NCBI GenBank assembly: GCA_961205875.1 | Contig: OY540822.1 | Location: 13,146,501 to 13,210,500 of the forward strand | Direction of reading: 5' to 3' | Origin: Sialis fuliginosa | Taxonomy: Eukaryota; Arthropoda; Insecta; Megaloptera; Sialidae | Length of the DNA stretch: 64,000 bases | Shown here: one piece after another, positions 25,187-38,075 of the stretch | Layout: every line of letters starts with the position of its first letter | Numbering within the stretch: the first letter of the stretch is position 1 | Position numbers and translations under genes: made by a program | Notes under the pieces: generated by a model | Told to the model about the DNA's origin: nothing | Seen by the model: only the letters and a program-made list of their open reading frames with translations | Databases searched by the model: none

Positions 25187-25197
25187 TTTTCTAGTCA
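25181..25197 (-). promoter_or_regulatory. TGA-CTAG readthrough context followed by a splice donor
   Basis: Read on the minus strand, the Sema1a stop TGA is followed by CTAG and then AAAA|GTAAGT. TGA-CTA(G) is the established high-efficiency stop-codon readthrough context in animals. The donor fits consensus and leaves the extension (Leu-Glu plus two bases) open into a further exon. Unspliced, a readthrough product would gain only Leu-Glu-Lys before a TAA formed at the junction. Confidence 0.5.
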
Positions 25198-28100
25198 AAT
25201 ATATGTTTTTTTAACTTTTTGTAAAGTATCTTTATTTATTGATTCAATAGAATTATTAAGTTCTTTATTTGTTTCAAGATTATTGTCCTTTTTTGTCACT
25301 TTATTCACTGGATTATTACAAGCTTGTAGATTAATTGCTTTGCTCAGGCGTGGGTGAGAAAAAGAACCTTGACTTGGTGAATTTAAAGGCGTCGTGTTAC
25401 TTAAACTGGAAAATAAAATTTAGTTAATAATTTTACTTTAAATTGTTTAAGAATAAATTGATATGTACCTATTAAGATGATTATGCTGTTCAATAAAAGG
25501 CGTATTATTAAACTGATTCATCATATGAAACCTCCGGGAGCATAGATATCCAGCAATAAAACCAATAGCAAGTGCTGCAAAACTCGTAGCAACTAACATG
25601 ATATGTAATGTTCCTGATGAGTATATAACTAGTCGTTCTTGAACTGAATTATTAGAAATATTTATCTGTTTATCTGACAATACACTCGGTTTCACTTCTT
25701 CTATAATTTTATCGTTCACATCATTTTCACTTATAGAGGAAATTGTGCCTTTATTTTGTCTTTTCTCAGATTCTGAAAATAACATTTGTTAATATCATTT
25801 TATTAGTAATATAAATAACATTTGTTTAAAATTACCTGGAGCACTTCCGGTTGATTGACATTGTGAAGAATCACCATTTGCAATATTTTGTAAAAATTTA
25901 CCTTGCAGTTTACTTGATACTGTATTCAATGCCACACATTTTTGTGTATCTTTATTCCAAGCACAGTGTGGGTCTTGTAATAATATACAATCACTAAAAC
26001 AAAATGAAATTTAAATTTAAAGTTTGTAATATTTTTATCAATCATCAGTAATTTGAAATTCTTATAAGGCAGATCGATCTCTCACTGATACAAAAGGAAT
26101 TTGATTTAATGATTGAATGATGAAATCACGGTTATAAAAAATAATTTTTCCTGGGAGGTTATGTCTAAACTTTTTCTGTGAAATTTTCATTTAGAAATGA
26201 AATAAAATAAAATAAATAATAATGAATTAACAAGATTATTCTTAATTCCTCATTTACTGCATTTATCATGTAAATATATTGTATGACTGTTGTTAAAATA
26301 TTGATTATTACAGTGGGAAAACATCATCTCTACTTGGGAATTTAATTCAGTTAAAAATACTTACCGACAAGATGTAATATTTGCACAATGATGTAAGTCA
26401 ACTGTTCTTATTTGCGATCTTGATATTACTATCAGTTTCTTTTTACTGGCAGCTACTTTTAATGCAGTTATAGGTGTATCGAGAGGTAAAATTTGACTTT
26501 CTGTAATTATTACGGTTTGTACACCTTCATCGGAATTAGTATTTACAGCTTTAAGAACTCTTCCATCATCTGTAAATCAATTCATTTATGTTAAAATTCT
26601 TCAATTATAGACTTACTATATATTAAAAAAAATATTTATTACCTGTTCCAATGTATAACACATCGTATAATTTTCCATCTATACTTTCAACTTGAGAATC
26701 AACTGCTATACTTGTAAATCTGAATCTGTAAATAAATAAAAGCCATTAAATTAAATTAATAACTTAAATTTTATTGTTTTACTTACTTCAGACTTACACG
26801 GACCAACAATGGCCGAGCAAAGTACGTTGAGACGGAATCTTCCATCAATGGATGATTTTTAATGAAGTTGACGGACGCATCAGGAAGTGTTCGACTGTCT
26901 TTAACACATTTACTTGGATGGGGATCTGGTATCTGCAATGAGGTAAAATTATTAACTAATTTATATTTTAAAATTTATAAATACATACTTTTTCAATTGG
27001 AAGTGGCAACCAATTTGAATTTATACTGATTTGTTCTTTAAAAGTTCCTTCAAATGCTTTTAAAATGCTCTTCATGCTGTAAGCGCAAATAGCTGATCCA
27101 CCAATCGCATTTACTGGTGTAGTCATCACCGTGTATATCATCTCTTCTTTCCTGTCTCCGTAGATTCCATTGATTACGTCACTTGTCGCCTCTTTAATTT
27201 AAACAAAATCAAGTCAGTATTATATGTCTTGGAATGTATTAATTATTAAACAATCTTACGTATTTCATCGAAGTAAAACGGATATTCTCCTGGAATGGAA
27301 CAGTTCAAACGAGCTTTTAGAAATGATGTCCATCTATCCCCGTATTGATGCGGACCACCTTTATCATCTTTACAAACTCTAGCAACTCTTGAATATACAG
27401 CCTGTAAATAAATCAAGAAACATATTGTACAAATTCAAAAGAAAATAATAATAATAGAAAATACCTTTCCACAATTAATAAATTCAACAGCTGTTTCTCG
27501 GAAGAAGAAAAATACATAATCTCCATACGGGAATGAACTTACAAAATTAGGTGCTAGAAACAAAATTAAAATAGGGTTATTTCCATTACATTAATTGGTT
27601 TCTTAATTAAATTTTTTTACCATTTAGATGTGTTAGGTCGGAACGTTCTGTTCTCTGTGGTTTTCTGTAAATAAGTGCGTCTCCAACAGAAGAAACGGTA
27701 GCCGTATATAATTGTCCATCTGTAAATTATACATATTTTTAATAATTGTTTTTAATTTCTTTTAAATTAAGTACGTACTATAGTAAACGGCTGTACTGTT
27801 ATGCTCAGGGTTGTACGGACACAAGCCAACTCCGTCTGAATCTGGACTTTGGGTGTACTTTCCATCCTATAGAAGAAAAAGTAATTTAATTAGGGATATT
27901 CATTTAAGATAATAATGAAACTTTTGTGACAGCTATATTAGTTGGGTATCAAACAAAAAGTCTTGCTCTTCTGGGTTTTTAATTAATTAACATGCTCTGC
28001 TGGTTGCTAATCTTATTTATGAGGGGTGAACATTTTACTCCAGTAAAAATAGAGGGTTACATTATTGTAAATACATATAAATGCTGCTTTGATGTAGGGC

Positions 28101-31100
28101 TTCTTTGACATCAAATATAGGTTAAACTTAAATTTAGGCACCTTTCACAAGGACAAATTTTATCAAGGATAAAAAAAAATTTGTGACATCATACGATATG
28201 ATATATAGTAAAATAAGTCTTTAAAAATATCTAAAGACTCTAAAACTCTAAAGGAACCACTTGGGTCCAAGGGTACAATTTTTTATAACAAAAATTTTTT
28301 TAAATCCTTTTTTTCCGAAATTTTGCCTGTGTGATTGTATTATTTTGTATCATAAATGTTACTTTTTATTCACCTGTATATGTTTGTACATAATACATAA
28401 TAAATAAATAGTACACCATAAAAGTAATGAGGAAAAATACATTTTCTTCAGTATTTACCTTATAAGTATATTCTCTGCATAGCGGTTTGTAAGAATTACT
28501 TCCACATATTAGAAGTTTTCCATTGCCTGTTTTCGCCAAAACACGAACAAAATTTTGACAGTCATCTTCCAAATTTCCTTTTACAACGCATAATTCTTGA
28601 TGGGCAGTAGTTGAATTCCATATTAGCCTCTGAAAAAAAATACAAGAACATTTTAAATTATTTTATTATAAATTTAGGGATTTTGTGCATATTCCCCCCA
28701 CCCCCCTCTCACCAATAATCCTTTAATTTTAAAGGAATATATCTATATACAAATTTCTAAATATAAAATATGTATTATGGATAAGATGAAGTCTACTATT
28801 TTAGAAAATCTCTGCAATGGTCTTAATAATAAAAATATAGTGTCTCCTACATAATAGCTAAATGAATAAAATGAATTAAGCTATCACTACAAAAATCTAG
28901 TCTGTCGTTTTTTTATTTAAATTTTGTTGAAATAAGTTTATATAATTTACCAATACTATTGAATTAATTGAATTGATACAAAGATAAGGTCATGTATTTC
29001 AACATTTTTAAAACTCATCATATAGGTGAAATTTCTCTTTTGTTGCGTAAAATCGAATGGCTTTTTATTATTAATTTGAATCTAATAAATTATGATTTGA
29101 AATTAGTTAAAATTTTGTGAAAAACAAAATTATGGATTCTTGTTTTAAATATTCTATGTCTGGGTTATTTTGGTAAAAATGTCATATCTGGCAGATTAAT
29201 GTGAAGTTAAACAATCCGATAAAAAATATTAAAATATGTTATACAGATATTACACCAGTGATTCTCAAATAGTGCTAATAGTGCTAAATTTCAAGAATCC
29301 AAAATTTTAGATCCTTTAACTTTGTATACTAGATACCACGAATTTTCTTCTTTGTCTTTTATCTAAAACATTTTGAGAAGCACTGCTGTATACATTTGAG
29401 GAAAATTCTATATACCTGGTATTATAATAATTTTTTTAGTTTAAAGCACTTTGAACGGGGATTTGGAAATAACAGTGGTACTTCAATTTACTAAAATATA
29501 GGTACAGTATATTTTTCATGTACCATGCGTTAAATTGTAAATAAACGTCATTGAACTGTCGTATACACATAAGTTTAATACTCTTGCAAGCTAGCAAATT
29601 TTAGTAATTTCATTATAAAAACCGGATATTACTATAGTGCTTATACAATATTGACGTTTTTTATTTAGTTATTTTATATTTTTGCAATCAATTATTTATA
29701 ACAGTCGAATAATTATCAAAATATCGTGAAAAGATTTTTAAATTGTCGTAGGAGAACTGAAGAGCCAAATTATAAATATTGCATTAGCCATAAATTTTCA
29801 AATGACTAGCAGACAAAAAAAACTTCAGCCCACGTTTGTATTTATTTATCAATTTAACAGAGTTTCAACAACACTTTAATCGTCAAGGCCTGACTTATTT
29901 CATGTAGGTATGACTTGGTCAGATTTGCATGCTATTTTACAATTCATTGAACAAGTGGGTTAAAACACTACTGACCAATCAAATGTCGAAATTTTGTTTG
30001 ACCATTTCTACTACCTTTTTTCAAAATATATCGTAAATTATTTAAACTGCTCGATAAAAATTTAAATGTATGTCAACAAGACAAAAATAAGAAAATTTTT
30101 ATTATATATATTTTAAAAAATATCTTTGTGAATGGTTAATTTTTAGAGGATGTGTTTTTTCGTAGGATGGAGAAAATGGGCTTAAATTATACTCACAATT
30201 AGCTACTTCTCAGAATGATTATTAGACAAAATCCTTTTTTAGTGACCTACTGTATTATATAGCTTATATTTAAACTAATGTTATTGTTTAAAATTTTAAA
30301 AATTAGGTTTTTTTTGTCATTTTTTACTATAGAACATATGCAATATTCATTAGGTCGACTATATGTATATTATTATACGAAATCTTATAAAAATTAGCTA
30401 ATTTTTTATATGCTACTGCATTTAGAGGTTGGAGTTTTATTTATTACTATGACTATGTGAGATATAATATAATATAATAATATTAATAATATGTTTGACA
30501 TAATTTCGTTGAATTCGTGCTCCCGAGTTTGTCAGTCAAAATATTTATTTATTATTTAATATTGCTCATCAAAAATGTAAAATGAAATAATAAAAATATA
30601 TATCAACCTACTCATTAATATATCCTTAGTTTTATAAATATGTTATTTAAATATTAAAAATTTTATTATTTATTATAATTTTCGTGAGTTTTCAGGAATT
30701 ATCTACAATATTTAATTAAATATATAAAAAAAAATTACCTGATCTTTATTTTCAGTGAGATCTTCTAAACTTATATTATACACAGCATTTCTGAAACAAA
30801 CAAAATGAATTAATAAAATAAATATTAACTCAAAGCCCTATTTTTACTGGATTCGTTATTAATTTATAATAACTCAAAATACGGTCCTGATTTTTATACT
30901 TTTCTTTAATAAAGGATGCTTATTGTTAGTTAGTATAAGTTTGAAATTAGGTGTATCTAGGCGTGTAAAATATATGTAGAGTATAAATACACTTATTAGT
31001 AATAGACTACACCCTAAATAGGGTTGGGCAGGCTCCCAAACGCCACTGTTTGAAGTTTTTTTTATTTAATCACTTTTAATATACGAGCAGTTAGGTTCTA

Positions 31101-34100
31101 ATTTAACCCCATAAGATACTGGCACCAGCTATTGCTGTTATAAGAGCAAGGTTTACTATTTTTGTGATTAACGGGCTTCTTTTTTGTAATTCTCATGAAC
31201 TCATGTTATTAATAAAACAACTTTTTATTTAATCAAAAAGTCCGCAAATATAGTTTTTTTTTTTTTAAATTATAACCTTTTATTTTGTTTATGTTTTTTC
31301 TCCAATAATGGATAAAGTAAAACCAGTAATGAGCACGCAGTGATGGACACTTGCTAATGATTACAAAATGATAAGTATATAAGTAAAGATATAAAATAAA
31401 GAATCGTCAAATTTGAAACAATGTAAAGCAGTTGCTATGATAATATAATAACTAATTAATTAATTATACTAATAATTAGTTTAAATGTCCACCATTTTGA
31501 CACCTATTGACCGATTGTCATTAAATCACGCTGTAAAACAGTTAAATGTATTTAGATTAATATTCAGAAATGATAGTAATCAAATATCAACACATATTTC
31601 TAATTCAGTACATTTAATTATAAAATAGCCATTACTGGGGTCATATCCAAGACTGGTGCCAGTACCTTACTGTCTGATCAAATTTGTAACGTTAGGAATT
31701 ATTTTCAATTTTTTTATTTATAAGTTAAATTTGACAATCAGTTGTTTTAAAATTTAACACATTACGGTAATACAAAATGACTGCCAAATTGTGTGCCCGG
31801 AAAAATTCCAGGTGTGTCGCGAAAGATTTATTATGTTATTATAAGAATTTATGTATTTTTGTTCATACTAGTAAAATATATTTAAATTTTGTTGGGATTT
31901 TTATTTGGTGTGGCGCGAAATAAATACTCCCCCCAATGTGTCGCAAGGTAAAACAGTTTGACAGACACTGCTCTATGTCTATATATGATCGAAATTATAT
32001 TTTATTTATTAATAAAGTTGACGATTTAACATTCAAAAAGATTTCGATTTACCGGAAAATCTTATCGTAATTAATAGAAATAAAACAAGAGTAAATTAAT
32101 TTTAAAAATGTTGAAATCGCTGAAATTATAATTAAATATTTGATTAATAGCTTGTTTCCGTAATTTTTTTTCGGTAAGATATAAAATATATTAATTTTAT
32201 ATATTGTTACTTCCGTTAATATATTTTGACTAATTTCATCGAATTTCAACATCGATAATAATTGGTTATATTATTTATTTATTTATCATTGAATATTTTC
32301 CTTTTAAATATTATCAAAATGAATGAACCCACACAGAAAATAGTATAGTAGGTGCCTGTTTTTCATGGCTACATTCATGTTGTAGCTGGTAATAAACGAA
32401 AAGTGTTCTGGATGTCTAAAAATAAACCCAAATCTGTGGAAAATTCAGCAAAGTGCAATATATACTTGAAATTATTCTGAAATTATTTACAATTACAAGA
32501 ATTTATAAGGTGATGTCATTGTTCTATGAAGAAATAAATTTGCGTGTTAAGCATTTACCAACATGTAATATAAATTAATTATATCAATTAGCTATTCAGA
32601 AGTCATTTAGACTTACTACTTTAATTGTTTTTTTTTATAAATCATATTTGTACAAACTTTGATTATTTTTGGTTTGTCTTATTATTTCAACATTTAAACA
32701 ACTGTTCTGAGCGTTTTAAGTTCCTAAATGCGCGATAATTAGCTGTGGGCGGATTATTACAAATTGTAACTGTGTCACTTTTGATGTGAAAATAAGAAGA
32801 AGAAAGATATTATACTGTTATCAAAGTAGATAAAATAATCTTTGCTTAAGAATGCTATAATTTTGTCGAAAATGGATGAAAGTTAAATGCTTTAAAATGA
32901 TTTTTATTTATTTATGTACGACCATTCTAACGATAATAAAGAAATTTTGAATATTATGTATTTTTCTCTATAAATATTCTGATCCCTTAATAATTTAATT
33001 AGTATATTATCGTGATAAGGTAAAAGGCAGTAAGAAACCAAATCTAAAAAAAAAAAAAAAATAAGATCAAAGTTTTTAGTATTTTCAGGTTCTAGGGTGA
33101 TTTATTGCTAGTGTCTTATTAATTGTTTTGAAATTGTAGTTTATAATTCAATATTTCTTAAGCATAATTGAAAATTTATTATTTATTTCTGTAAAAATTT
33201 TAAGACAGAAATTTTTCAGTATTTATTTTATTATATTGAATTATAAAAAAAAGTGTTAGAATCCCCAATTTGTCTTTATTTAAAGACCTGAAGTCTTTTT
33301 TAGATATTAGTTTCAACCTAAATTAGTTCTGTATGTTACATATGTATATATAACAAATGAAGTTGGACAGGCATTTGCAAAATGTTAAGAAATTATTGAA
33401 AAAAGAAAAGTTAGGTGCATAAACATAATTATACAGCTACAATCAAATAGACAACGATAGAATTGCATACAAAGAGAAAGTCGACATTTACTAATGTATA
33501 ATTTTACACGTAGTATACGTAAACTGAATAACGAAGTTTTAAGAAATCATTAAAAAAATGAAGTTTCGTTTCCTTGTAATGGTTGCAATGACAGCAATTA
33601 CAGAACATGGATAAATCAATGTTATTTTAAGATGCATGCAAATATTTGATTTCCTGTTAATACTTTGCGAATACATTTTTTTATGTAAATCGAAAAAAAA
33701 ACTTTTTCGGGGTATTGAATAGTTTTAAACAAAAAAGAAAGATTCATATTGATTTTTTTTTATTTAAATTAATTTAATTATTAACAATAATTGTTAGACC
33801 ATTAGCTTGTTGTAGAATTCTTTAACTGTATATAAATCTTCTTCAAATAAGGGAGGATAAAATATAAGAGGGTTGTTTTGGTCAACCTACTATTTTAATT
33901 AAGGAAACAGCTGTGAAAATAACGTATTTAAATACATACATATGTAGGTACAACACCCGACACATTTATTCATAAATATTATCTCGTATGTATTCGAATT
34001 CATATAAACTTGAAATGGACATCGTTTTATATATTATATTAATAAATCTAGGTATATAAAAAAAACACCTGTACGTATGAATATAACATATGTTTGAAAG

Positions 34101-36286
34101 AATAAAAAGAAAAATGTAATACTAGAACTATTTTTAATAACTATTATAGTAATAGTTAGAATTACTTTCATATTAACATATGTAGAGAAAGTATAAAACA
34201 GAAAAAAAAACAAATACATATGTAATTATTATTGAAAGTAAAAATTAATTAATTTTTAATTATTATTATTCCCCTATTGCGGAAAATTAATAAATACATT
34301 TTTTAATCCAAATTTATCTAGTGTTTTTAGTCAAATTACGAGTTTCCTGTAAAATAAACAGGGTATATATAGCAAATATTTGTATGAACATTTCATATTT
34401 CAGGTAAAATTTACATTATATTTTTTTCAGTAAACAATATTGCAAATGCATATAATATATATCAACTTTTCTGTACCAAGGACAGTATACCTGTTCTTTG
34501 TATTCATATCATGTTTTACCTGGCGACCCCCCCCCCTTTCCCCCGTTCTCTTACGTTTTGTCCCCGCCAATCCTTTGTAGTTTCTCAATACCAACTTCTT
34601 GACAAAGCAAAATCAGTGCTTTAGGGTATGATTTTTAATAATCACGTACAATATAATATAACCTTTATGAATTATGCACTTTCGTATTTTTTATTAATGT
34701 AGTATTGGTTGTATATAGTATGTAAATTGATATTTATAAACAATGTTTTGATTTCAAGGAAATTCTCATGAAGTTTTTAAATGTCTCCTATGAGAAAATA
34801 CCGTAATTGATATTTTATCGTATTTGTATGGTACATACACATTGAATTTTCAATTAACGTGAAAGACAAAGACAAAACATAACTTTACAGTATGAGCAAA
34901 AAGCAATTCTAACTTTTTTGCAGAAAATTCGTAAAAATCGCATTTCTTATCGAATTGTAAGAATATTAAAATTATTAATGGTCTCCTACGATATTTCTTA
35001 TTAAAAAAATCATGTATGTTCCATACCAAAATACAAAAAAACAATTCGTATTTAAAAATGTTTTGTCGTTTTGGTGTAAACATCCCATAAGATATATCAA
35101 ATTTTAAATATACAAATAAATAGAGAAAGAAAAATTGATTAAATTTGCACTAGGTATGTTTGTCCCTTAAACTAATTTAAATTTTTACCATTGATATATC
35201 ATAGAACAAAAATAGTCAAACTTAAATATTTCTAGACAATAAAGCGAAATTTTCAAACAGTACAGTAGAGCATGAACCGCGCATCTGATCGAAAACAGAG
35301 ATAGAAAATAGTTTGGGATATACTTGTCCTTATTTAAACAGTAGTGTCTATTTCATTCTTATAAGAAAAAGAGACAGATATATCTCAAACACCACCGTAT
35401 CTCTCTCATTGTTTTAGAAAAATGTTACACCATGCATTAGCAATGTTACAATGCATTTTGTCATAAGCATTCATTTCTCTAGAAATATTTTTGATGCTTA
35501 AATTTATTATAAAATAAAAATTGCAAATCTTACCTTGCTCCTAATAAAATGTAAGAATCTTCTTGATCTAATAATTTAAAATAGTCTGAGTGTAATTTAT
35601 TTCCATAGTAGACATTACTTCTTATATTTTCTGTAAAGATAGAAATATTTATCTATTAGAATTACAACGATTTAAATAATAATAAAAATACTGGGGGTAC
35701 ATTAAACATTTTGACAAAATATGCTTCCCTTATTAAAAATTTCACGTCTCTCCACTGGATCAATTAGATCGACTATATGTACAAACTTAACTTTTTTATA
35801 CTACTGTATTTAAGGGTTGAGGGTAGATTATTATATAATTAAATATATATAATAAAAAAACTCGTTTTGATGATTTCTGAATCTGTCAATCAGTCTATCT
35901 ATCTGTCTGTGGAATCTTTACAACCAAAACGCGAATAAAATAAATGTTAGAAGGGTAAAAAGTTGTAGCAAATATTATTATTTTAAGTGCGTATAAAAAA
36001 GTAATGTGGTGGCCACGACAGTTTATTTATCTTCATTGTTTGAAAAATAATGGAGCAAAATTGGGACATGCGAGTGTACATAGTGAAATTTATATATCAA
36101 TAAAGATAACAATGGCGCAATTAGAATAAAATAATGTGAGAAAAACTCACCGTATTGTACAGTAACCTTAACTTGAGAATCGGGCAGCCAAGAACACGTA
36201 GGGCAGACCAAGATGGTAGCCACAACTACGAACACCAGGAGTCGATGTTGTGTGGTCGCCATTCTGTTTTGACTCCCAAAACTCAT
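25195..36286 (-). CDS. Sema1a: Semaphorin-1A, transmembrane axon-guidance semaphorin
   Basis: Sema1a is an insect membrane guidance cue, ligand of Plexin A, also able to signal in reverse. Fifteen coding exons (minus): 36151-36286, 35534-35630, 30739-30790, 28459-28629, 27779-27866, 27621-27719, 27465-27553, 27260-27401, 26989-27191, 26787-26932, 26643-26725, 26365-26569, 25836-25993, 25469-25772, 25195-25405; 2184 bp, 727 aa (grasshopper Sema I is about 730). A signal peptide ([15 protein letters not shown]) precedes the sema domain, with [86 protein letters not shown] and DVLYIGT. A PSI domain follows ([13 protein letters not shown]), then a membrane span near 613-635 ([20 protein letters not shown]) and a 90-residue tail ending KVKKTYI. 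Two start Mets are possible (36286 or 36262). Introns 2 and 3 are large; most others are 56-73 bp. Confidence 0.96.
28630..30738 (-). other. Sema1a: Sema1a intron 3
   Basis: A 2.1-kb intron, AT-rich. It contains a fragment near 30354-30470 (AGGTCGACTATATGTA and later GCATTTAGAGGTTGGAG) related to the tandem repeats at 50310-50806 and to a fragment near 35765. No coding sequence recognised. Confidence 0.6.
30791..35533 (-). other. Sema1a: Sema1a intron 2 (4.7 kb)
   Basis: The largest recognised intron. It holds the inverted-repeat element at 31111-31672, a GTGTCGCGAAA / GTGGCGCGAAA decayed hAT-like fragment near 31780-31970, an A tract near 33045-33062 and a C-rich tract near 34524-34552. Region 35265-35400 resembles 54775-54880. 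Size fits the usual long 5' introns of guidance genes. No exon was recognised in it. Confidence 0.6.
31111..31672. mobile_element. about 560-bp inverted-repeat element in Sema1a intron 2
   Basis: The left end TAAGATACTGGCACCAG and the reverse complement of the right end TAAGGTACTGGCACCAG match at 16 of 17 positions. The right 185 bp recur at 59204-59388 in the same orientation at high identity, which shows a dispersed family. No coding capacity seen. Confidence 0.65.
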
Positions 36287-36637
36287 GCCATTTTATCAAT
36301 CGCCATTCTCGGTATCTCCAAATACTGAAACAAACAAAAATCATTTTATACACGATTCGGGGTGTACCGGAACTGGAATTTTCAACTCCGGACGGAACCG
36401 GAATTCACAAAAAAATCTATTTTTAATAATAATAAAACATTATTTTATTTGGTATTTCTTAAATAGTACAGTGGCATTGTATTATAAAAAAATAGTATTT
36501 TTTACACAATTTTTACAACATAGTAAGATCGATTGTTTTAAATTGTGAGTATATCATACGTTCTTTTCAATCGAATGATAGATATTACATTTCTAGTGTT
36601 AAATTATAAATGTGATTCGAAATTGCAGTACTATAGT

Positions 36638-37856
36638 CAGGGCCGTCTTTAATCTATTGGAGGTCCTGGGCACATTAGGATAATGGGGCCCCTATGACCT
36701 TGACAGAGCACTATTTTGTTAGGATAGACAAAGAAAATAGATAAGCATAAATTAATAGATCAGTGGCGAAGCAGGGGAAGCAGTGCTTCCCTTACTTTAT
36801 GGGTAAATTAATACAAATATGTGTTTTCAGTTAATAAATAATTTAAAAATATTATTAGAATATTCATCTTTATGCACAACTCAAACATTTTAACCAAAAA
36901 TAGCATTTAATATTAATTTACACGCTCAACTATAAAACTATAATACCTCTACGTCTTATTTTCTTGTATTTTAGTCGATATTTGTATGACGAGTTGAAGT
37001 TCACTGCAGGAAATTTCACTAAAAAATTTCGAATTTTTGATTTCGTTAAAAGTATGTTTATTGTATAGAAAATGACGTGAAAAGTTGAATGCTTCAAACC
37101 GCAGGTCTGTATCTTAAACCGTTCTCGAGATATAGCCTCTCAAAGTTTCAATTTTTTCAAAATTTTGAAAAAAAATGGCCCTAACTTTTGAACGCGTGGT
37201 CGGAATTGATTTTAGTTGACGGATTTGGAATCAGCGTATCAAGATCTATATAATGACATGTATAATACCTTAAAAGTCGAAAAAAAAAATTTCGCGAAAA
37301 ATCGAAAAAATTCAAAGGGGTATACCTTAAAAAAATGTCGATTTTTGGCAAAAAATTTTTTTTCGGATTTTAAAGTATTATACATGTCATTATATAGATT
37401 TTGACACGCTGATTTCAAATCCGTCAACTAAAATCAATTCCGACCACGCGTTCAAAAGTTATTCCATTTTTTCTCCAAAAATTTGATTAAACTAAAACTT
37501 TGAGAGGCTATATCTCGAGAACGGTTTGAGATACAGACCTGCGGTTTGAAACAAACAACTTTTCACGTCATTTTCTATACAATAATGAAATCAAAAATCA
37601 AAATTTTTTAGTGAAATTTCATGCAGTGAACTTCAACTTGTCATACAAATATCGATTTAAATACAAGAAAATAAAACGTAGACTCATTTAGTTACTATAT
37701 AAATATATAAGAATTTATTAAAAAATTAATTTAATTTCGAAATAAATATGTTTTTCGGTAATAAATATCGGTTATCGTTTGGTGATATGGGAGGCTCCTA
37801 TCGATCGCGGGGCCCTGGGCACGTGCCTAGAGTGCCCAGTGGGAAAGAGGGGCTTG
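36638..37856. mobile_element. 1219-bp foldback element, hAT-like 8-bp target duplication
   Basis: Both flanks carry the identical 8-mer ACTATAGT (36630-36637 and 37857-37864). The left end is CAGGGCCGTC; the right end, reverse complemented, is CAAGCCCCTC. Inside, arms at about 36950-37315 and 37328-37681 are inverted copies of one another (GTAGACTTATTTTC-like outer parts, TTTTAGTTGACGGATTTG inner parts), so about 350-bp arms meet almost without a spacer. The two short open frames at the centre mirror each other and are by-products. No transposase. Confidence 0.85.
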
Positions 37857-38075
37857 ACTATAGTATATAAAAAAAAATATATATACAGTCTATTCGGAGA
37901 GGTTATTCTCGGAGGCGGGAAATATTTTTGAAGAAAACAGATCTAGGGCTAAAATTAAATGTAAATAAAAATGCAGAACAAGTCTTATTTTTACACCATA
38001 TCTTTGATTTATACTTGAACAGTTAAATGTTCGTAATATAATGACATTTTTTTATTAATATATTATTATTATTAA

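Noticed and set aside
28366-28458. Extension of the Sema1a exon reading VNTEEN onwards
   Set aside because: Intron read-through; the donor at 28458 joins in phase to the DGKYTQ exon and restores the sema domain.
37216-37427. Two overlapping 62-codon frames on opposite strands with similar proteins
   Set aside because: They mirror each other because they lie across the centre of a foldback element; the same pair recurs at 57125-57336.
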